This document shows, in pieces, positions 34,932 to 46,418 of a stretch of 64,000 bases of DNA. A program made the position numbers and the translations under genes. Under the pieces are notes generated by a model. That model saw only the letters and a program-made list of their open reading frames with translations. It was not told where the DNA came from and made no database searches. Within the stretch, counting starts at the first letter, position 1. Every line of letters starts with the position of its first letter. Origin of the DNA: Rhodanobacter sp. DHB23. Its GTDB lineage: Bacteria; Pseudomonadota; Gammaproteobacteria; Xanthomonadales; Rhodanobacteraceae. The stretch lies in the NCBI RefSeq assembly GCF_014842975.1, contig NZ_JACYXK010000029.1:310001-374000 (forward strand), read 5' to 3'.

Positions 34932-35093
34932 GATGCTGCAGTCGCGTAACCAGGCAAATGAAATAGACGTCCAAACGATTTTAAGCCGGCGATTCGTGCA
35001 TGCCGGAATGCAGGAACGGCGCGGGCTGGAAGGCGATCGATCGATTCCGCACAAGCGCGATGTTGCGCCGCGACGAAGACGCTCCCGTCGCAT

Positions 35094-35108
35094 CATGAAT
35101 ACGTATGC
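35094..35108. promoter_or_regulatory. operator-like site, right copy
   Basis: CATGAATACGTATGC, inverted exact copy of 34917-34931, about 30 bases before the -10-like TAACAT of the TonB receptor gene, a position that would cover the -35 region. Confidence 0.55.
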
Positions 35109-35259
35109 ACGGATCGCTCGCACGGAAAACGCCGCCCTAACATGCAATCACGCGACGGGGGCACGTGGGCGAAAGCCTTTCTCCGATGGACACCATCGAT
35201 GGATTCGCCAGACGGTACGCGCGACAACGACAACGACCATTTTCGTGGGGAGACGAGAC

Positions 35260-38202
35260 ATGTTGATGAAACACAAGCTGCTGGCCATGGCGATCGCGAC
35301 GGCCTGCTTCGGCGCATGCGCCGTGGCCAACGCCGCCACCGCACCGGCCGCACAGACGCAGGACACGCAGACGTCGCAAGGCACCGCCACCACCAGCACC
35401 GACGCCACCTCCGCCCAGAACAAGAAGGACAAGGAGAAGGCGAAGCAGATGCAGGCCGTGCAGGTGAACGGCTTCGTCAGCAGCATCGAGAACTCCACCG
35501 CGCTGAAGAAGAACGCCGACACCATCGTCGAGGCGGTCTCGGCCGAGCAGGTCGGCAAGCTGCCCGGCGCCTCCATCGCCGACGCGCTGGGCCGCCTGCC
35601 GGGCATCTCCGCGCAGGATGTGGATGGCCGCCCGCAGGTGCTGAACATCCACGGCCTCGGCCCCGACTTCTCCACCGTGCTGGTCAACGGCGGCCAACAG
35701 GTCAGCACGAACAACAACCGCGACGTGGCGCTCGACCAGTACCCGTCGAGCTGGTTCGACAACGTGGTGGTGCACCTCTCGCCCGAGGCCGACCTGGTCG
35801 GCCAGGGCATGGCCGGCACCACCGACATGCACACCATCCGCCCGCTGGACAAGAGCGGCCCCGAGGCGGCGGTGAACGCCAAGTACATCTGGAACAGCAT
35901 GTCCCAGCTGTCCCCCGGCGAGGGCACCGGCGTCAGCAACAAGGGCTACAACGTCAACGGCGTGTGGGTCGACCAGTTCGCCGACCACACCTTCGGCGTG
36001 ACGCTGGGCGTGGACCTGGAGAACAACCCGACGCAGATCGAGCACCAGGCGCCGTGGGGCTACCTGGCCGACAGCAACGGCGACCAGGTGATCGGCGGCT
36101 CGAAGAACTACGGCATCACCGACTCGATGAAGCGCAACGGCCTGCTGGCCACCTTCGAGTGGCGGCCGAACGAGCACTACACCAGCACGCTCGACCTCAC
36201 CTACGACAACTTCAAGGAAACCCAGGTGGCCAAGGGCATGGAGCTGCCGTTCCTGTGGGGCAACGGCGCGATCCAGCCCGGCCCGACCCTGGTGCCCGGC
36301 AATGTCGAGAACGGCTTCGTGCAGAGCGGCACCTACCAGAACATCAACCCGGTGATCCGCAACGACTTCAACAGCACCACCGCCCGCGTCTACAACTTCA
36401 ACTGGGACAACAAGTTCACGATCAACGAAGACTGGTCGATCGACGCCAACGCCAATTACTCGCGCGCCACCCGCCAGGACGTGAACCTGGAAAGCTATTC
36501 GGGCACCGGCTACTACGACGCGGCGACCGGCACGCGCGGCCAGCCCGGCAGCTTCGACTTCGCCGAGATGCCCGATGGCATGCTCTACGCCGTCCCTTCG
36601 CTCAACTACACCCAGGGCGTGGTGCTGACCGACCCGCAGGCCTGGGGCTCGGGCAGCAACCTGGTGCAGGCGGGCTTCATCAATGCGCCGCACACCGTGG
36701 ACTGGCTGGCCAACTTCCGCGTCGCGGTGGAACGCGACTTCGACAGCGGCCTGTTCTCCAGCATCAAGTTCGGCCTGTCCGATACCACCCGCACCAAGAC
36801 CTATGACATCACCCAGGATTTCCTGACCCTGGGCGGCGGCACCCTGAGCGGTGGCAACGCGGTGATGACGGCACCGTTCGGCGGCAGCACCTGCAGCCCG
36901 CTGGCGTGGATGGGCATGGGTTCGGAGGAGTGCTACAACCCGTTCAGCCTGATCGACAACGGCACCCTGGTGGAAGTCCCCACCTTCCAGTCATCGCTGC
37001 CGCTGCCGCCGAACTGGCGCGTGCATGAGCGCGACCTCAACCCCTACCTGCAGTTCAACCTCGACACCAACCTGGGCGCCGTCACCCTGCGCGGCAACTT
37101 CGGCATCCAGGTGGACCACACCAACCAGACCTCGGATGGCGCGCGCGTGGCGCCCGGCAGCTCGCTTACCGGCGGCCAGACCCAGCTGATCCCGGTGACC
37201 GGCGGCACCAGCTACACCCGCTACCTGCCCAGCGCCAACCTGATCTTCGGCTTCACCGACAACGACGACCTGCGTGTCAGCGCTGCCCGCACCATGGCCC
37301 AGCCGCGCATGGACCAGATGAACGCCAGCCAGAGCGTGAGCGGCAACATCACGAACCTGGCCTCCACCAACCCGAACCAGGCGTTCTTCAGCTCCAACGG
37401 CGGCAATGCCGCGCTGCTGCCGACCATGGCCGACAACTACAACATCAGCTACGAGCACTACTTCTCGGGCCCGATCACCGGCGGCTACCAGTGCAACGAC
37501 GCCGACTCGAAGAGCTCCGACCTGTGCCGCAACGGCGGTGGCGGCGGCTACTTCGCGGTATCGGCCTACTTCCTGAGCTTGCACGACTACATCGACCCGA
37601 ACGCGTCCTACCTGTACGACTTCAGCGCGTTCATCCCGAACTACCTGACTTCGGCGCAGCAGGCCCAGCTCGGCACACCGTACGGCATCGTCTCCGGCCC
37701 GACCAACGACGGCCACGGCTACATCCGCGGCGAAGAGGTCACCCTGAACCTGCCGTTCAACCTGCTCACCCCGGTGCTCGACGGCTTCGGCACCATCCTG
37801 ACCGGCACCCACAACGACAGCTCGCTGGTGTACGGCGACAATCCCTCGCCGATCACCGTGCCGGGCCTGTCGAAGTGGGTGGCCCACGGCACGCTGTATT
37901 ACCAGCACAACGGCTTCGAGGCGCGTGTCAGCGACGACTACACCTCCAGCTTCCTGGGCGAGGTGTCGGGCATCAGCGCCTCGCGCATCGAGCAGACGCT
38001 GAAGGGCGGCAGCACCTACGACGCGCAGGTGAGCTACACGTTCAGCAGCGGCACCTTCAAGGGCCTGACCCTGATCGCGACGGGCTCCAACCTGTCGAAC
38101 AAGATCTTCTCCACCTACCAGAACAACGATCCGCGCCAGGTGCTGATCTGGGAACGCTACGGCCGCACCTACACGCTGGGCGCCTCGTACAAGTTCCAGT
38201 AA
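35260..38202 (+). CDS. TonB-dependent receptor (maltodextrin-type)
   Basis: 980 residues. ATG 35260 has GGGGAGA upstream and yields a signal peptide MLMKHKLLAMAIATACFGACAVANA; the longer frame from 34816 is read through the promoter. A low-complexity Thr/Gln/Ala/Lys segment (27-65) with VQVNGFVSS precedes the plug domain (about 75-200: KLPGASIADALGRLPGIS, VDGRPQVLNIHGLGPDFSTVLVNGG). The remainder is a 22-strand-type barrel ending TLGASYKFQ, with the terminal aromatic position (F979-Q980). Outer membrane. Neighbouring glucosidases imply import of starch-derived oligosaccharides. Confidence 0.93.
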   Translation: MLMKHKLLAMAIATACFGACAVANAATAPAAQTQDTQTSQGTATTSTDATSAQNKKDKEKAKQMQAVQVNGFVSSIENSTALKKNADTIVEAVSAEQVGKLPGASIADALGRLPGISAQDVDGRPQVLNIHGLGPDFSTVLVNGGQQVSTNNNRDVALDQYPSSWFDNVVVHLSPEADLVGQGMAGTTDMHTIRPLDKSGPEAAVNAKYIWNSMSQLSPGEGTGVSNKGYNVNGVWVDQFADHTFGVTLGVDLENNPTQIEHQAPWGYLADSNGDQVIGGSKNYGITDSMKRNGLLATFEWRPNEHYTSTLDLTYDNFKETQVAKGMELPFLWGNGAIQPGPTLVPGNVENGFVQSGTYQNINPVIRNDFNSTTARVYNFNWDNKFTINEDWSIDANANYSRATRQDVNLESYSGTGYYDAATGTRGQPGSFDFAEMPDGMLYAVPSLNYTQGVVLTDPQAWGSGSNLVQAGFINAPHTVDWLANFRVAVERDFDSGLFSSIKFGLSDTTRTKTYDITQDFLTLGGGTLSGGNAVMTAPFGGSTCSPLAWMGMGSEECYNPFSLIDNGTLVEVPTFQSSLPLPPNWRVHERDLNPYLQFNLDTNLGAVTLRGNFGIQVDHTNQTSDGARVAPGSSLTGGQTQLIPVTGGTSYTRYLPSANLIFGFTDNDDLRVSAARTMAQPRMDQMNASQSVSGNITNLASTNPNQAFFSSNGGNAALLPTMADNYNISYEHYFSGPITGGYQCNDADSKSSDLCRNGGGGGYFAVSAYFLSLHDYIDPNASYLYDFSAFIPNYLTSAQQAQLGTPYGIVSGPTNDGHGYIRGEEVTLNLPFNLLTPVLDGFGTILTGTHNDSSLVYGDNPSPITVPGLSKWVAHGTLYYQHNGFEARVSDDYTSSFLGEVSGISASRIEQTLKGGSTYDAQVSYTFSSGTFKGLTLIATGSNLSNKIFSTYQNNDPRQVLIWERYGRTYTLGASYKFQ

Positions 38203-38236
38203 GCGGCAACGCACCAGAACCGCGTGACTCCCCGTG

Positions 38237-38270
38237 CCCCGCTGCGTGCAAACCAGCGGGGACTTTTTTT
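38237..38270 (+). terminator. rho-independent terminator of the TonB receptor gene
   Basis: CCCCGCTG (38237-38244) pairs with CAGCGGGG (38254-38261) across a 9-base loop, followed by AC and seven T (38264-38270). It ends the receptor transcript before the halogenase gene, so the latter needs its own promoter or read-through. Confidence 0.9.
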
Positions 38271-38333
38271 CCGCGGGGTCGATACGCGCAAAGAGGTTCC
38301 ACGGAGGGTGACGGGATCGACTAGGGTGACGAG

Positions 38334-39851
38334 ATGAGTGATACGCGCATTCGACGCCTGGTGATCGTGGGCGGTGGCACCGCCGGCTGGCTGACCGCGG
38401 CCCTGCTGGCCCGCGCGCTCGGATCGCAGCTGGAGATCCGGCTGGTGGAATCGGCCGAGATCGGCACCGTCGGCGTCGGCGAGGCAACGATCCCGCAGAT
38501 CCTGCATGTCAACCGTTTCCTCGGCCTCGACGAGGACGACATGCTGCGTGCCGTGCACGGCACCTTCAAGCTCGGCGTGCAGCTCAACGACTTCGGACGG
38601 CTGGGCGACTCCTACCTCCATGCCTTCGGCGACCTGGGCCTGCCGCTGGGCCTGACGCCATTCCACCACTACTGGCTGCGCAGCCGCGGCCGGCCCGCCG
38701 CGCAGAGCCTGTGGGCCTATTCGATCAACGCGGCCGCCGCGGCCGCGAACCGCTTCGCACGGCCGGACTCGGCGTCCGGCAATCCGCTTACCAGCATCCG
38801 CTACGCCTATCATTTCGACGCTTCGCTGTACGGCCAGTACCTGCGCGAGCACATCAAGCCCGGCGCCGTGCAACGCATCGAGGGCAAGGTGGTCGACGTG
38901 CGCCTGCACGCCGAGGACGGCCATATCGAATCGCTGCTGCTGGAGGGCGGCACGACGGTCGAGGGCGACTTCTTCATCGATTGCTCCGGCTTCCGCGGCC
39001 TGCTGATCGAAGGCACGCTGAAGACCGGCTACGAGAACTGGCAACACTGGCTGCCCTGCGACCGCGCGCTGGCGGTGGGCAGCGCGCCGGGCGGACCGAT
39101 GAGGCCCTACACCCAGGCCAGTGCGCGCACCGCGGGCTGGCAATGGCGCATCCCGCTGCAGCACCGCACCGGCAACGGCCACGTGTACTGCAGCCGCTTC
39201 GTCAGTGACGACGAGGCCGCCGCGCAGCTGCTGGCGAACCTGGAGACCGAGCCACTGGGCGACCCCCGGCCGCTGCGCTTCGTCACCGGCATGCGCAGGC
39301 TGGCATGGAACCGCAATTGCCTCGCATTGGGACTCGCCGCCGGCTTCATGGAACCGCTGGAATCGACCAGCATCCACTTGGTGCAGTCGGGCGTGAACCG
39401 CCTGCTGGCGATGTTCCCCGACCGTCATTGCGATACGAAACTGGCGGACGAGTACAACCGCCAGACCCGTTTCGAATACGAGCGTGTGCGCGACTTCCTG
39501 ATCCTGCACTACAAGGCCACCGAACGCACCGACACGCCGTTCTGGCGGCAGTGCGGCGCGATGGAGGTGCCGCCGGAACTGGCGCGCCGCATCGAGCTGT
39601 TCCGGCGCACCAGCATGATCTTCCGCGAAGCCGACGAGCTGTTCGCCGAGACGGGTTGGCTGCAGGTGTTGCTGGGCCAGCACATCGAGCCTGCGCGCCA
39701 TCACCCGCTGGCCGACGAGCTGGACGAGCGGCAGCTCGACCAATTCCTCGCCGACATCCGCACCGTGGTCGGCCGCACTGCAGACAGGCTGCCGCCGCAC
39801 CACGAGTTCGTGGCGCGCCACTGCAGCACGCCGACGCCCGTCGAGGCCTGA
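38334..39851 (+). CDS. flavin-dependent tryptophan halogenase homologue
   Basis: 505 residues, ribosome site AGGGTGACGAG. FAD-binding motif GGGTAGWL (13-20), the active-site lysine in FKLGVQ (K79, same position as PrnA) and the halogenase signature GWQWRIP (268-274) are all present, as is the LESTSIHLVQSG end of the flavin domain. Homologues beside TonB receptors occur in many Xanthomonas and Caulobacter polysaccharide loci; some, in Xanthomonas campestris, brominate free indoles in vitro. The natural substrate in a glucan locus is unknown. The enzyme needs FADH2 from a reductase that is not encoded here. Confidence 0.9.
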   Translation: MSDTRIRRLVIVGGGTAGWLTAALLARALGSQLEIRLVESAEIGTVGVGEATIPQILHVNRFLGLDEDDMLRAVHGTFKLGVQLNDFGRLGDSYLHAFGDLGLPLGLTPFHHYWLRSRGRPAAQSLWAYSINAAAAAANRFARPDSASGNPLTSIRYAYHFDASLYGQYLREHIKPGAVQRIEGKVVDVRLHAEDGHIESLLLEGGTTVEGDFFIDCSGFRGLLIEGTLKTGYENWQHWLPCDRALAVGSAPGGPMRPYTQASARTAGWQWRIPLQHRTGNGHVYCSRFVSDDEAAAQLLANLETEPLGDPRPLRFVTGMRRLAWNRNCLALGLAAGFMEPLESTSIHLVQSGVNRLLAMFPDRHCDTKLADEYNRQTRFEYERVRDFLILHYKATERTDTPFWRQCGAMEVPPELARRIELFRRTSMIFREADELFAETGWLQVLLGQHIEPARHHPLADELDERQLDQFLADIRTVVGRTADRLPPHHEFVARHCSTPTPVEA

Positions 39852-39886
39852 CCGATGCAGGCTGCAATTTCCCCGCAGGAGTCCTC

Positions 39887-41452
39887 ATGAAATTTCCCCG
39901 CCGCCTCGCCCTCCTGCTGTCGGTCGCGCTGCTGCCGCCGACGCTGGCCGCCACGCCGGCCGCCACCGGAAAGGCCGCGCAGGCACCCTCCGACACGTAC
40001 TACGAGATCTTCGTGCGCAGCTGGTACGACACCAACGGCGACGGCATCGGCGACCTCAACGGCGTCACCGCCAAACTCGATTACCTGAAGTCGCTGGGCG
40101 TGGACGGCATCTGGCTGATGCCGGTCAACCCCTCGCCCAGCTACCACGGCTACGACATCACCGACTACGAGGCGATCAACCCGCAGTACGGCACGATGGC
40201 CGACTTCGAACGGCTGCTGCAGGAGGCGCACAAGCGCGGCATCAAGGTGGTGCTGGACCTGGTGATCAACCACACCAGCGACCAGTCGCCATGGTTCAAG
40301 GCCGCGCAGGACCCGCACAGCCCCTACCGCGCCTGGTACGAATGGGCCACGCCGGCCACCGACCTCAAGCAGATCAGCGCCACCGGCGGTGCGCTCTGGC
40401 ACGCGGCGGCGGGCGGACAGCCGGCTTCAGGACAACATTACCTCGGCGTGTTCACGGCCGAGATGCCCGACCTCAACTACGACAATCCCGCCGTGCGTGC
40501 GGAGATGGTGAAGGTGGGCCGCTTCTGGCTGGACAAGGGCGTGGACGGCTTCCGCCTCGACGCCGCACAGCACATCTACGACGACAGCGAAAGCGATATG
40601 GACAGCCCGGTCGCGCTGCAGAAGAACCTGGCGTGGTGGCACGAGTTCCACCAGGGCATCGCCGCGTCGAACCCGCATGCGTGGCTGGTGGGCGAAGTGG
40701 CGCGGCACAATGAAGACGAGCTGCCGCCGTGGATGGCCTCGCTGGACGCAGTGTTCAACTTCCCGCTCGCCACGCGGCTGATCGACAGTGCCGCGCAGGA
40801 GCGCGACCGCGACATCGGCGCCACGCTGGAACGCATGTACGACGCCTTCCGCGCCGCCGCGCATGGCCGCTTCGACGACGCGCCCTTCCTGTCGAACCAC
40901 GACCAGGAACGCGTGATGAGCCAGCTCGACGGCAATCCGCAGCACATGCGCACCGCCGCCGCGATGCTGCTCACCCTGCCCGGCCATCCCTTCGTCTACT
41001 ACGGCGAGGAACTGGGCATGCGCGGCGAGAAGCCCGACGAACACCTGCGCGAACCGATGCGCTGGTACCGCGCCGGCAAGGGTCCGGGCGAGACCACCTG
41101 GGAAGGCTGGAGCGCGGGCGACGGCGCCGCCGTGTCGGTCGAGGCCGAGCAGGCCGATCCGCACTCGCTGCTCAACTGGTACCGCATGCTGATCCAGTGG
41201 CGCCGCGACGTCCCCGCGCTGCGCGAAGGCGCGCTGCACAACTGGCGCGACGCCGGCGAACACGTCGCCGCATGGGAGCTGGACGACGCACAGGGCGACG
41301 TGCTGGTGCTGCACAACCTCTCCGGCGAGCCGCAATCGGTGGCCCTGCCCGCGCAACGCTTCCGCACCCTGCTCAGGCACAGCCTGCCCGGCACCACCCT
41401 CGCCGACGGCGAGCTGCAACTGCCCGCCTACGGCAGCGCGATCATGAAGTGA
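39887..41452 (+). CDS. secreted GH13 alpha-amylase-family glycosidase
   Basis: 521 residues from ATG 39887, ribosome site AGGAG. Signal peptide MKFPRRLALLLSVALLPPTLA. GH13 motifs: DLVINHTSD (124-132), GFRLDAAQH (D225), LVGEVAR (E270) and LSNHDQERV (D339). Only 36 bases after the halogenase stop, so likely co-transcribed. Domain layout A-B-C is that of oligo-1,6-glucosidase/alpha-amylase types. It should cut alpha-glucans or dextrins in the periplasm or outside. Confidence 0.93.
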   Translation: MKFPRRLALLLSVALLPPTLAATPAATGKAAQAPSDTYYEIFVRSWYDTNGDGIGDLNGVTAKLDYLKSLGVDGIWLMPVNPSPSYHGYDITDYEAINPQYGTMADFERLLQEAHKRGIKVVLDLVINHTSDQSPWFKAAQDPHSPYRAWYEWATPATDLKQISATGGALWHAAAGGQPASGQHYLGVFTAEMPDLNYDNPAVRAEMVKVGRFWLDKGVDGFRLDAAQHIYDDSESDMDSPVALQKNLAWWHEFHQGIAASNPHAWLVGEVARHNEDELPPWMASLDAVFNFPLATRLIDSAAQERDRDIGATLERMYDAFRAAAHGRFDDAPFLSNHDQERVMSQLDGNPQHMRTAAAMLLTLPGHPFVYYGEELGMRGEKPDEHLREPMRWYRAGKGPGETTWEGWSAGDGAAVSVEAEQADPHSLLNWYRMLIQWRRDVPALREGALHNWRDAGEHVAAWELDDAQGDVLVLHNLSGEPQSVALPAQRFRTLLRHSLPGTTLADGELQLPAYGSAIMK

Positions 41453-41462
41453 CGCCATGCGC

Positions 41463-41542
41463 GTAGAAGCGCACCCCTGTGCGCGATTGCCCTGATGCTT
41501 CGATCAGAGCCAAGAGCATTCGCGCACAGGGTGCGCTCCTAC
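41463..41542. repeat. REP pair (BIME)
   Basis: GTAGAAGCGCACCCCTGTGC at 41463 and its near-mirror GCACAGGGTGCGCTCCTAC ending at 41542; same family as 13673-13750 and 60887-60963. It lies between the GH13 and GH31 genes and would form a hairpin in a joint transcript. Confidence 0.85.
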
Positions 41543-41574
41543 GGCAAAACCTTTCCACCATCCGGAGCCGCACG

Positions 41575-44001
41575 ATGACGACACCGAAACTGCACACGCT
41601 CGCACTCACCGTGATGCTTGGCCTGGGCCTTGCGCCCGTTGCGCGTGCCGACTTTTACGAGCCCCTGCCGCCCAGGCCCGTGCACGTCGATGCGAATGGC
41701 ATGGCCTGGACCATGGCCTTCACTGGCCCCCATGCTGCCGAGGTGCCGGTAGCCATCCATCTCGACGACGACGGCATCCTGCACGTGCAATACGGCACGG
41801 CGGCGGCCACGCCCGCCCTGGTGCTCGATCCCGCCTACAAGCCGACGCATGCATCGGTGAAAGTGTCCGAGACGGACGACACCGTGACGATGAGCTCCGA
41901 CCGGCTCACCGCGACATGGAACAAGCAGAAGGCCACGCTGCGCGTGGACGACGCCAATGGGCACCCATTGCTGACGCTTCATCCGCTCGGCGCGGCGATC
42001 GGCAAGGTCTCGCTGATGCACGCCAGCGACGACCCGATGTACGGCATCGGCGGCTACGACGCTTTCGAGAAGAACACCAGCGCCGGCCTGCTGCGCAAGG
42101 GCAGGCAGGTGGCGAAGGCCGGCGAGCAGGGCCACCCCGGCGCGCCCTTCGTGTGGAGTACCGCGGGCTATGGCGTGCTGTTCGCCAGTGACCGGAACGT
42201 GGACTTCGACGAGACCCTGCCGACCGGCCATCCCGATGCCGACCCGCACCTCGCGCGCCTCGACATTGCCGAGGAAACCATCGGAAGACCGGCGAATCCT
42301 TCGATGGATTTCTACATCCTTGTCGGCACGCCGCCGCAATTGATGGGCGAACTCGCCGACCTCAGCGGCCACGCACAGCTGTTCCCGAAGTGGGCCAACG
42401 GCTTCATCAACAGCCAGTGGGGCATCGACGAAAAGGAATTCCGCGACATCGTCGCCGCCTACCGCGCCAGGCACATCCCCATCGACGCCTTCACCTTCGA
42501 CTTCGACTGGAAGGACTGGGGCAAGGACTGGGGCGAGTATCGCTGGAACGCCGCGAAATTCCCCGACGGCCCCACCGGCAAGCTCAAGGCCGACATGGAT
42601 GCACTGGGCATCCACATGACCGGCATCATGAAGCCGCGCGTGCACGTGGATACCGAGGAAGGCCGCTACGCCACCGCGCACGACCTCTGGCTGCCCGGCG
42701 AGAAGGCCAGCCCCGACTACTTCTCGCACCTGCCGGTGAAGGACATCGACTTCGACAAGCCGGAGGCGCGCGCGTGGTGGTTCAACCCGGACCTGCAGCA
42801 CAGCTTCGACACCGGCATCGTCGGCTTCTGGAACGACGAGGCCGACACCACCAAGAGCAACACGCAGTTCCTCAACATGCAGCGCGCCACCTACGACGGC
42901 CAGCGCGCACACTCGAAGCTGCGCGTGTGGTCGATCAACCGCAACTTCTGGCTGGGTTCGCAACGCTACGCCTACGGCCTGTGGTCGGGTGACATCCCCA
43001 CCGGCTGGGCCAGCATGGCCGGCCAGCGCGAGCGCATGCTCAGCGCCATCGACACGGGCGTGACGCAATGGGGCATGGACGGCGGCGGCTTCCATGGCCA
43101 TCCCTCGGACGAGAACTATGCGCGCTGGATCGAGTTCGCCGCGTTCGTGCCGATCTTCCGCGTGCACGGCGACGACAACGAGAAGCGCCAGCCGTGGCGC
43201 TACGGCCCGGTGGCCGAAGCCGCGGCCGCCAAGGCGATCCGCCTGCGCTACAGCCTGTTGCCCTACATCTACGCCTACCAGCATCGCGCCAGCACGCAGG
43301 GCCTGGGCCTGGTGCAGCCGCTGGCCTTCGCGTGGCCGGACGACGCGAAGCTGCGCAACGACGTCGATGCCTGGCTGTTCGGCGACTGGCTGCTGGTGTC
43401 GCCGGTGGTCGCGCAAGGCCAGACCAGCAAGCAGGTCTACCTGCCCGCGGGCACGTGGACGGACTGGTCCAGCGGCAAGACCTGGCAGGGCGGCCAGACC
43501 ATCACCGTCGCCACGGACGCGAAGCAGTGGGACGACATCCCGCTGTTCATCCGCGAGGGCGCGATCATCCCCACCCAGGCGGTGATGGACTGGACCACCG
43601 AGCACCCGGTGACGACCGTGGACGTGGACGTGTTCCCGTCCGCGCAGGCCACCCACTTCGACTATTACGACGACGACGGCGCGAGCTACGACTATGCGCA
43701 GGGCGCGTACTTCCTGCAGCGCCTCGCCACGCAGCGCGCGGGCGACACGGTGAGCTTCAGCACCGCGGCGGCCGAGGGCAGCTACCACCCCGCGCTGCAC
43801 GGCTATCTGGTGCGCGTGCACGGCCTTGCCGCCGCCGCCGTGGATGGCCCGCTGCAGTACTACGCCACGCCCGCCGCGCTCGAAGCCGCCGGCGGCGAGG
43901 GCTGGAGCACGGGCAGCGACCGCTACGGCACGTTCACCGTGCTCAAGCTCGATGCGGGCGCGGCACGCAACGTGACGCTGCACGCGGGCCCCGCGCACTG
44001 A
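41575..44001 (+). CDS. GH31 alpha-glucosidase, exported
   Basis: 808 residues from ATG 41575 (GGAG upstream); the longer frame passes through the REP pair. Signal peptide MTTPKLHTLALTVMLGLGLAPVARA. GH31 signatures: N-terminal beta domain, SQWGIDEKEFRD, FDFDWKDWGKDWG, nucleophile D421 in GFWNDEADT and the later HGDDNEKRQPWRYG and a C-terminal beta-sheet region with VDVFPSAQATHFDYYDDDG. Should release glucose from the non-reducing end of alpha-glucans. Periplasmic. Activity on xylosides cannot be excluded from sequence alone. Confidence 0.93.
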   Translation: MTTPKLHTLALTVMLGLGLAPVARADFYEPLPPRPVHVDANGMAWTMAFTGPHAAEVPVAIHLDDDGILHVQYGTAAATPALVLDPAYKPTHASVKVSETDDTVTMSSDRLTATWNKQKATLRVDDANGHPLLTLHPLGAAIGKVSLMHASDDPMYGIGGYDAFEKNTSAGLLRKGRQVAKAGEQGHPGAPFVWSTAGYGVLFASDRNVDFDETLPTGHPDADPHLARLDIAEETIGRPANPSMDFYILVGTPPQLMGELADLSGHAQLFPKWANGFINSQWGIDEKEFRDIVAAYRARHIPIDAFTFDFDWKDWGKDWGEYRWNAAKFPDGPTGKLKADMDALGIHMTGIMKPRVHVDTEEGRYATAHDLWLPGEKASPDYFSHLPVKDIDFDKPEARAWWFNPDLQHSFDTGIVGFWNDEADTTKSNTQFLNMQRATYDGQRAHSKLRVWSINRNFWLGSQRYAYGLWSGDIPTGWASMAGQRERMLSAIDTGVTQWGMDGGGFHGHPSDENYARWIEFAAFVPIFRVHGDDNEKRQPWRYGPVAEAAAAKAIRLRYSLLPYIYAYQHRASTQGLGLVQPLAFAWPDDAKLRNDVDAWLFGDWLLVSPVVAQGQTSKQVYLPAGTWTDWSSGKTWQGGQTITVATDAKQWDDIPLFIREGAIIPTQAVMDWTTEHPVTTVDVDVFPSAQATHFDYYDDDGASYDYAQGAYFLQRLATQRAGDTVSFSTAAAEGSYHPALHGYLVRVHGLAAAAVDGPLQYYATPAALEAAGGEGWSTGSDRYGTFTVLKLDAGAARNVTLHAGPAH

Positions 44002-46182
<2,181 letters not shown>

Positions 46183-46188
46183 GGCACG

Positions 46189-46219
46189 CGCCCCGTCCGC
46201 CTGTCCGGCGGATGGGGCG
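46189..46219. terminator. strong stem-loop after the GH13 gene, no T-run
   Basis: CGCCCCGTCCGCC (46189-46201) pairs with GGCGGATGGGGCG (46207-46219) with a five-base loop and one G-U pair. It lies just downstream of the GH13 stop; without a T-tract it may be a weak terminator or an mRNA end stabiliser. Confidence 0.5.
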
Positions 46220-46418
46220 TATTCATCGGGAAGGCAGGCCTCTCCGGTCCCGCATGCGCGTAGACTGGCTGCCGGCTGCGCGCATCGCGGCGGCAAGGGT
46301 TGCCTGCCAGCCGGATGGAGGGAAACGACTGCGACAGCGACGGCTCGATCCGCACTCCACGACACACCCGCGGTTCGGCAAGATGGTGCCGGCGTCCCAC
46401 AGTTCACGGATATATCGC

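Larger units (their letters stand above)
34829..35259. other. divergent control region, GH13 gene / TonB receptor gene
   Basis: About 430 bases without a gene. It contains two operator-like sites (34917-34931 and 35094-35108), a TAACAT -10-like hexamer at 35138-35143 downstream of the right site for the TonB gene, and an AGACGTCC at 34964-34971 that resembles the core of the palindrome upstream of tyrB. No other element was recognised. Confidence 0.5.
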
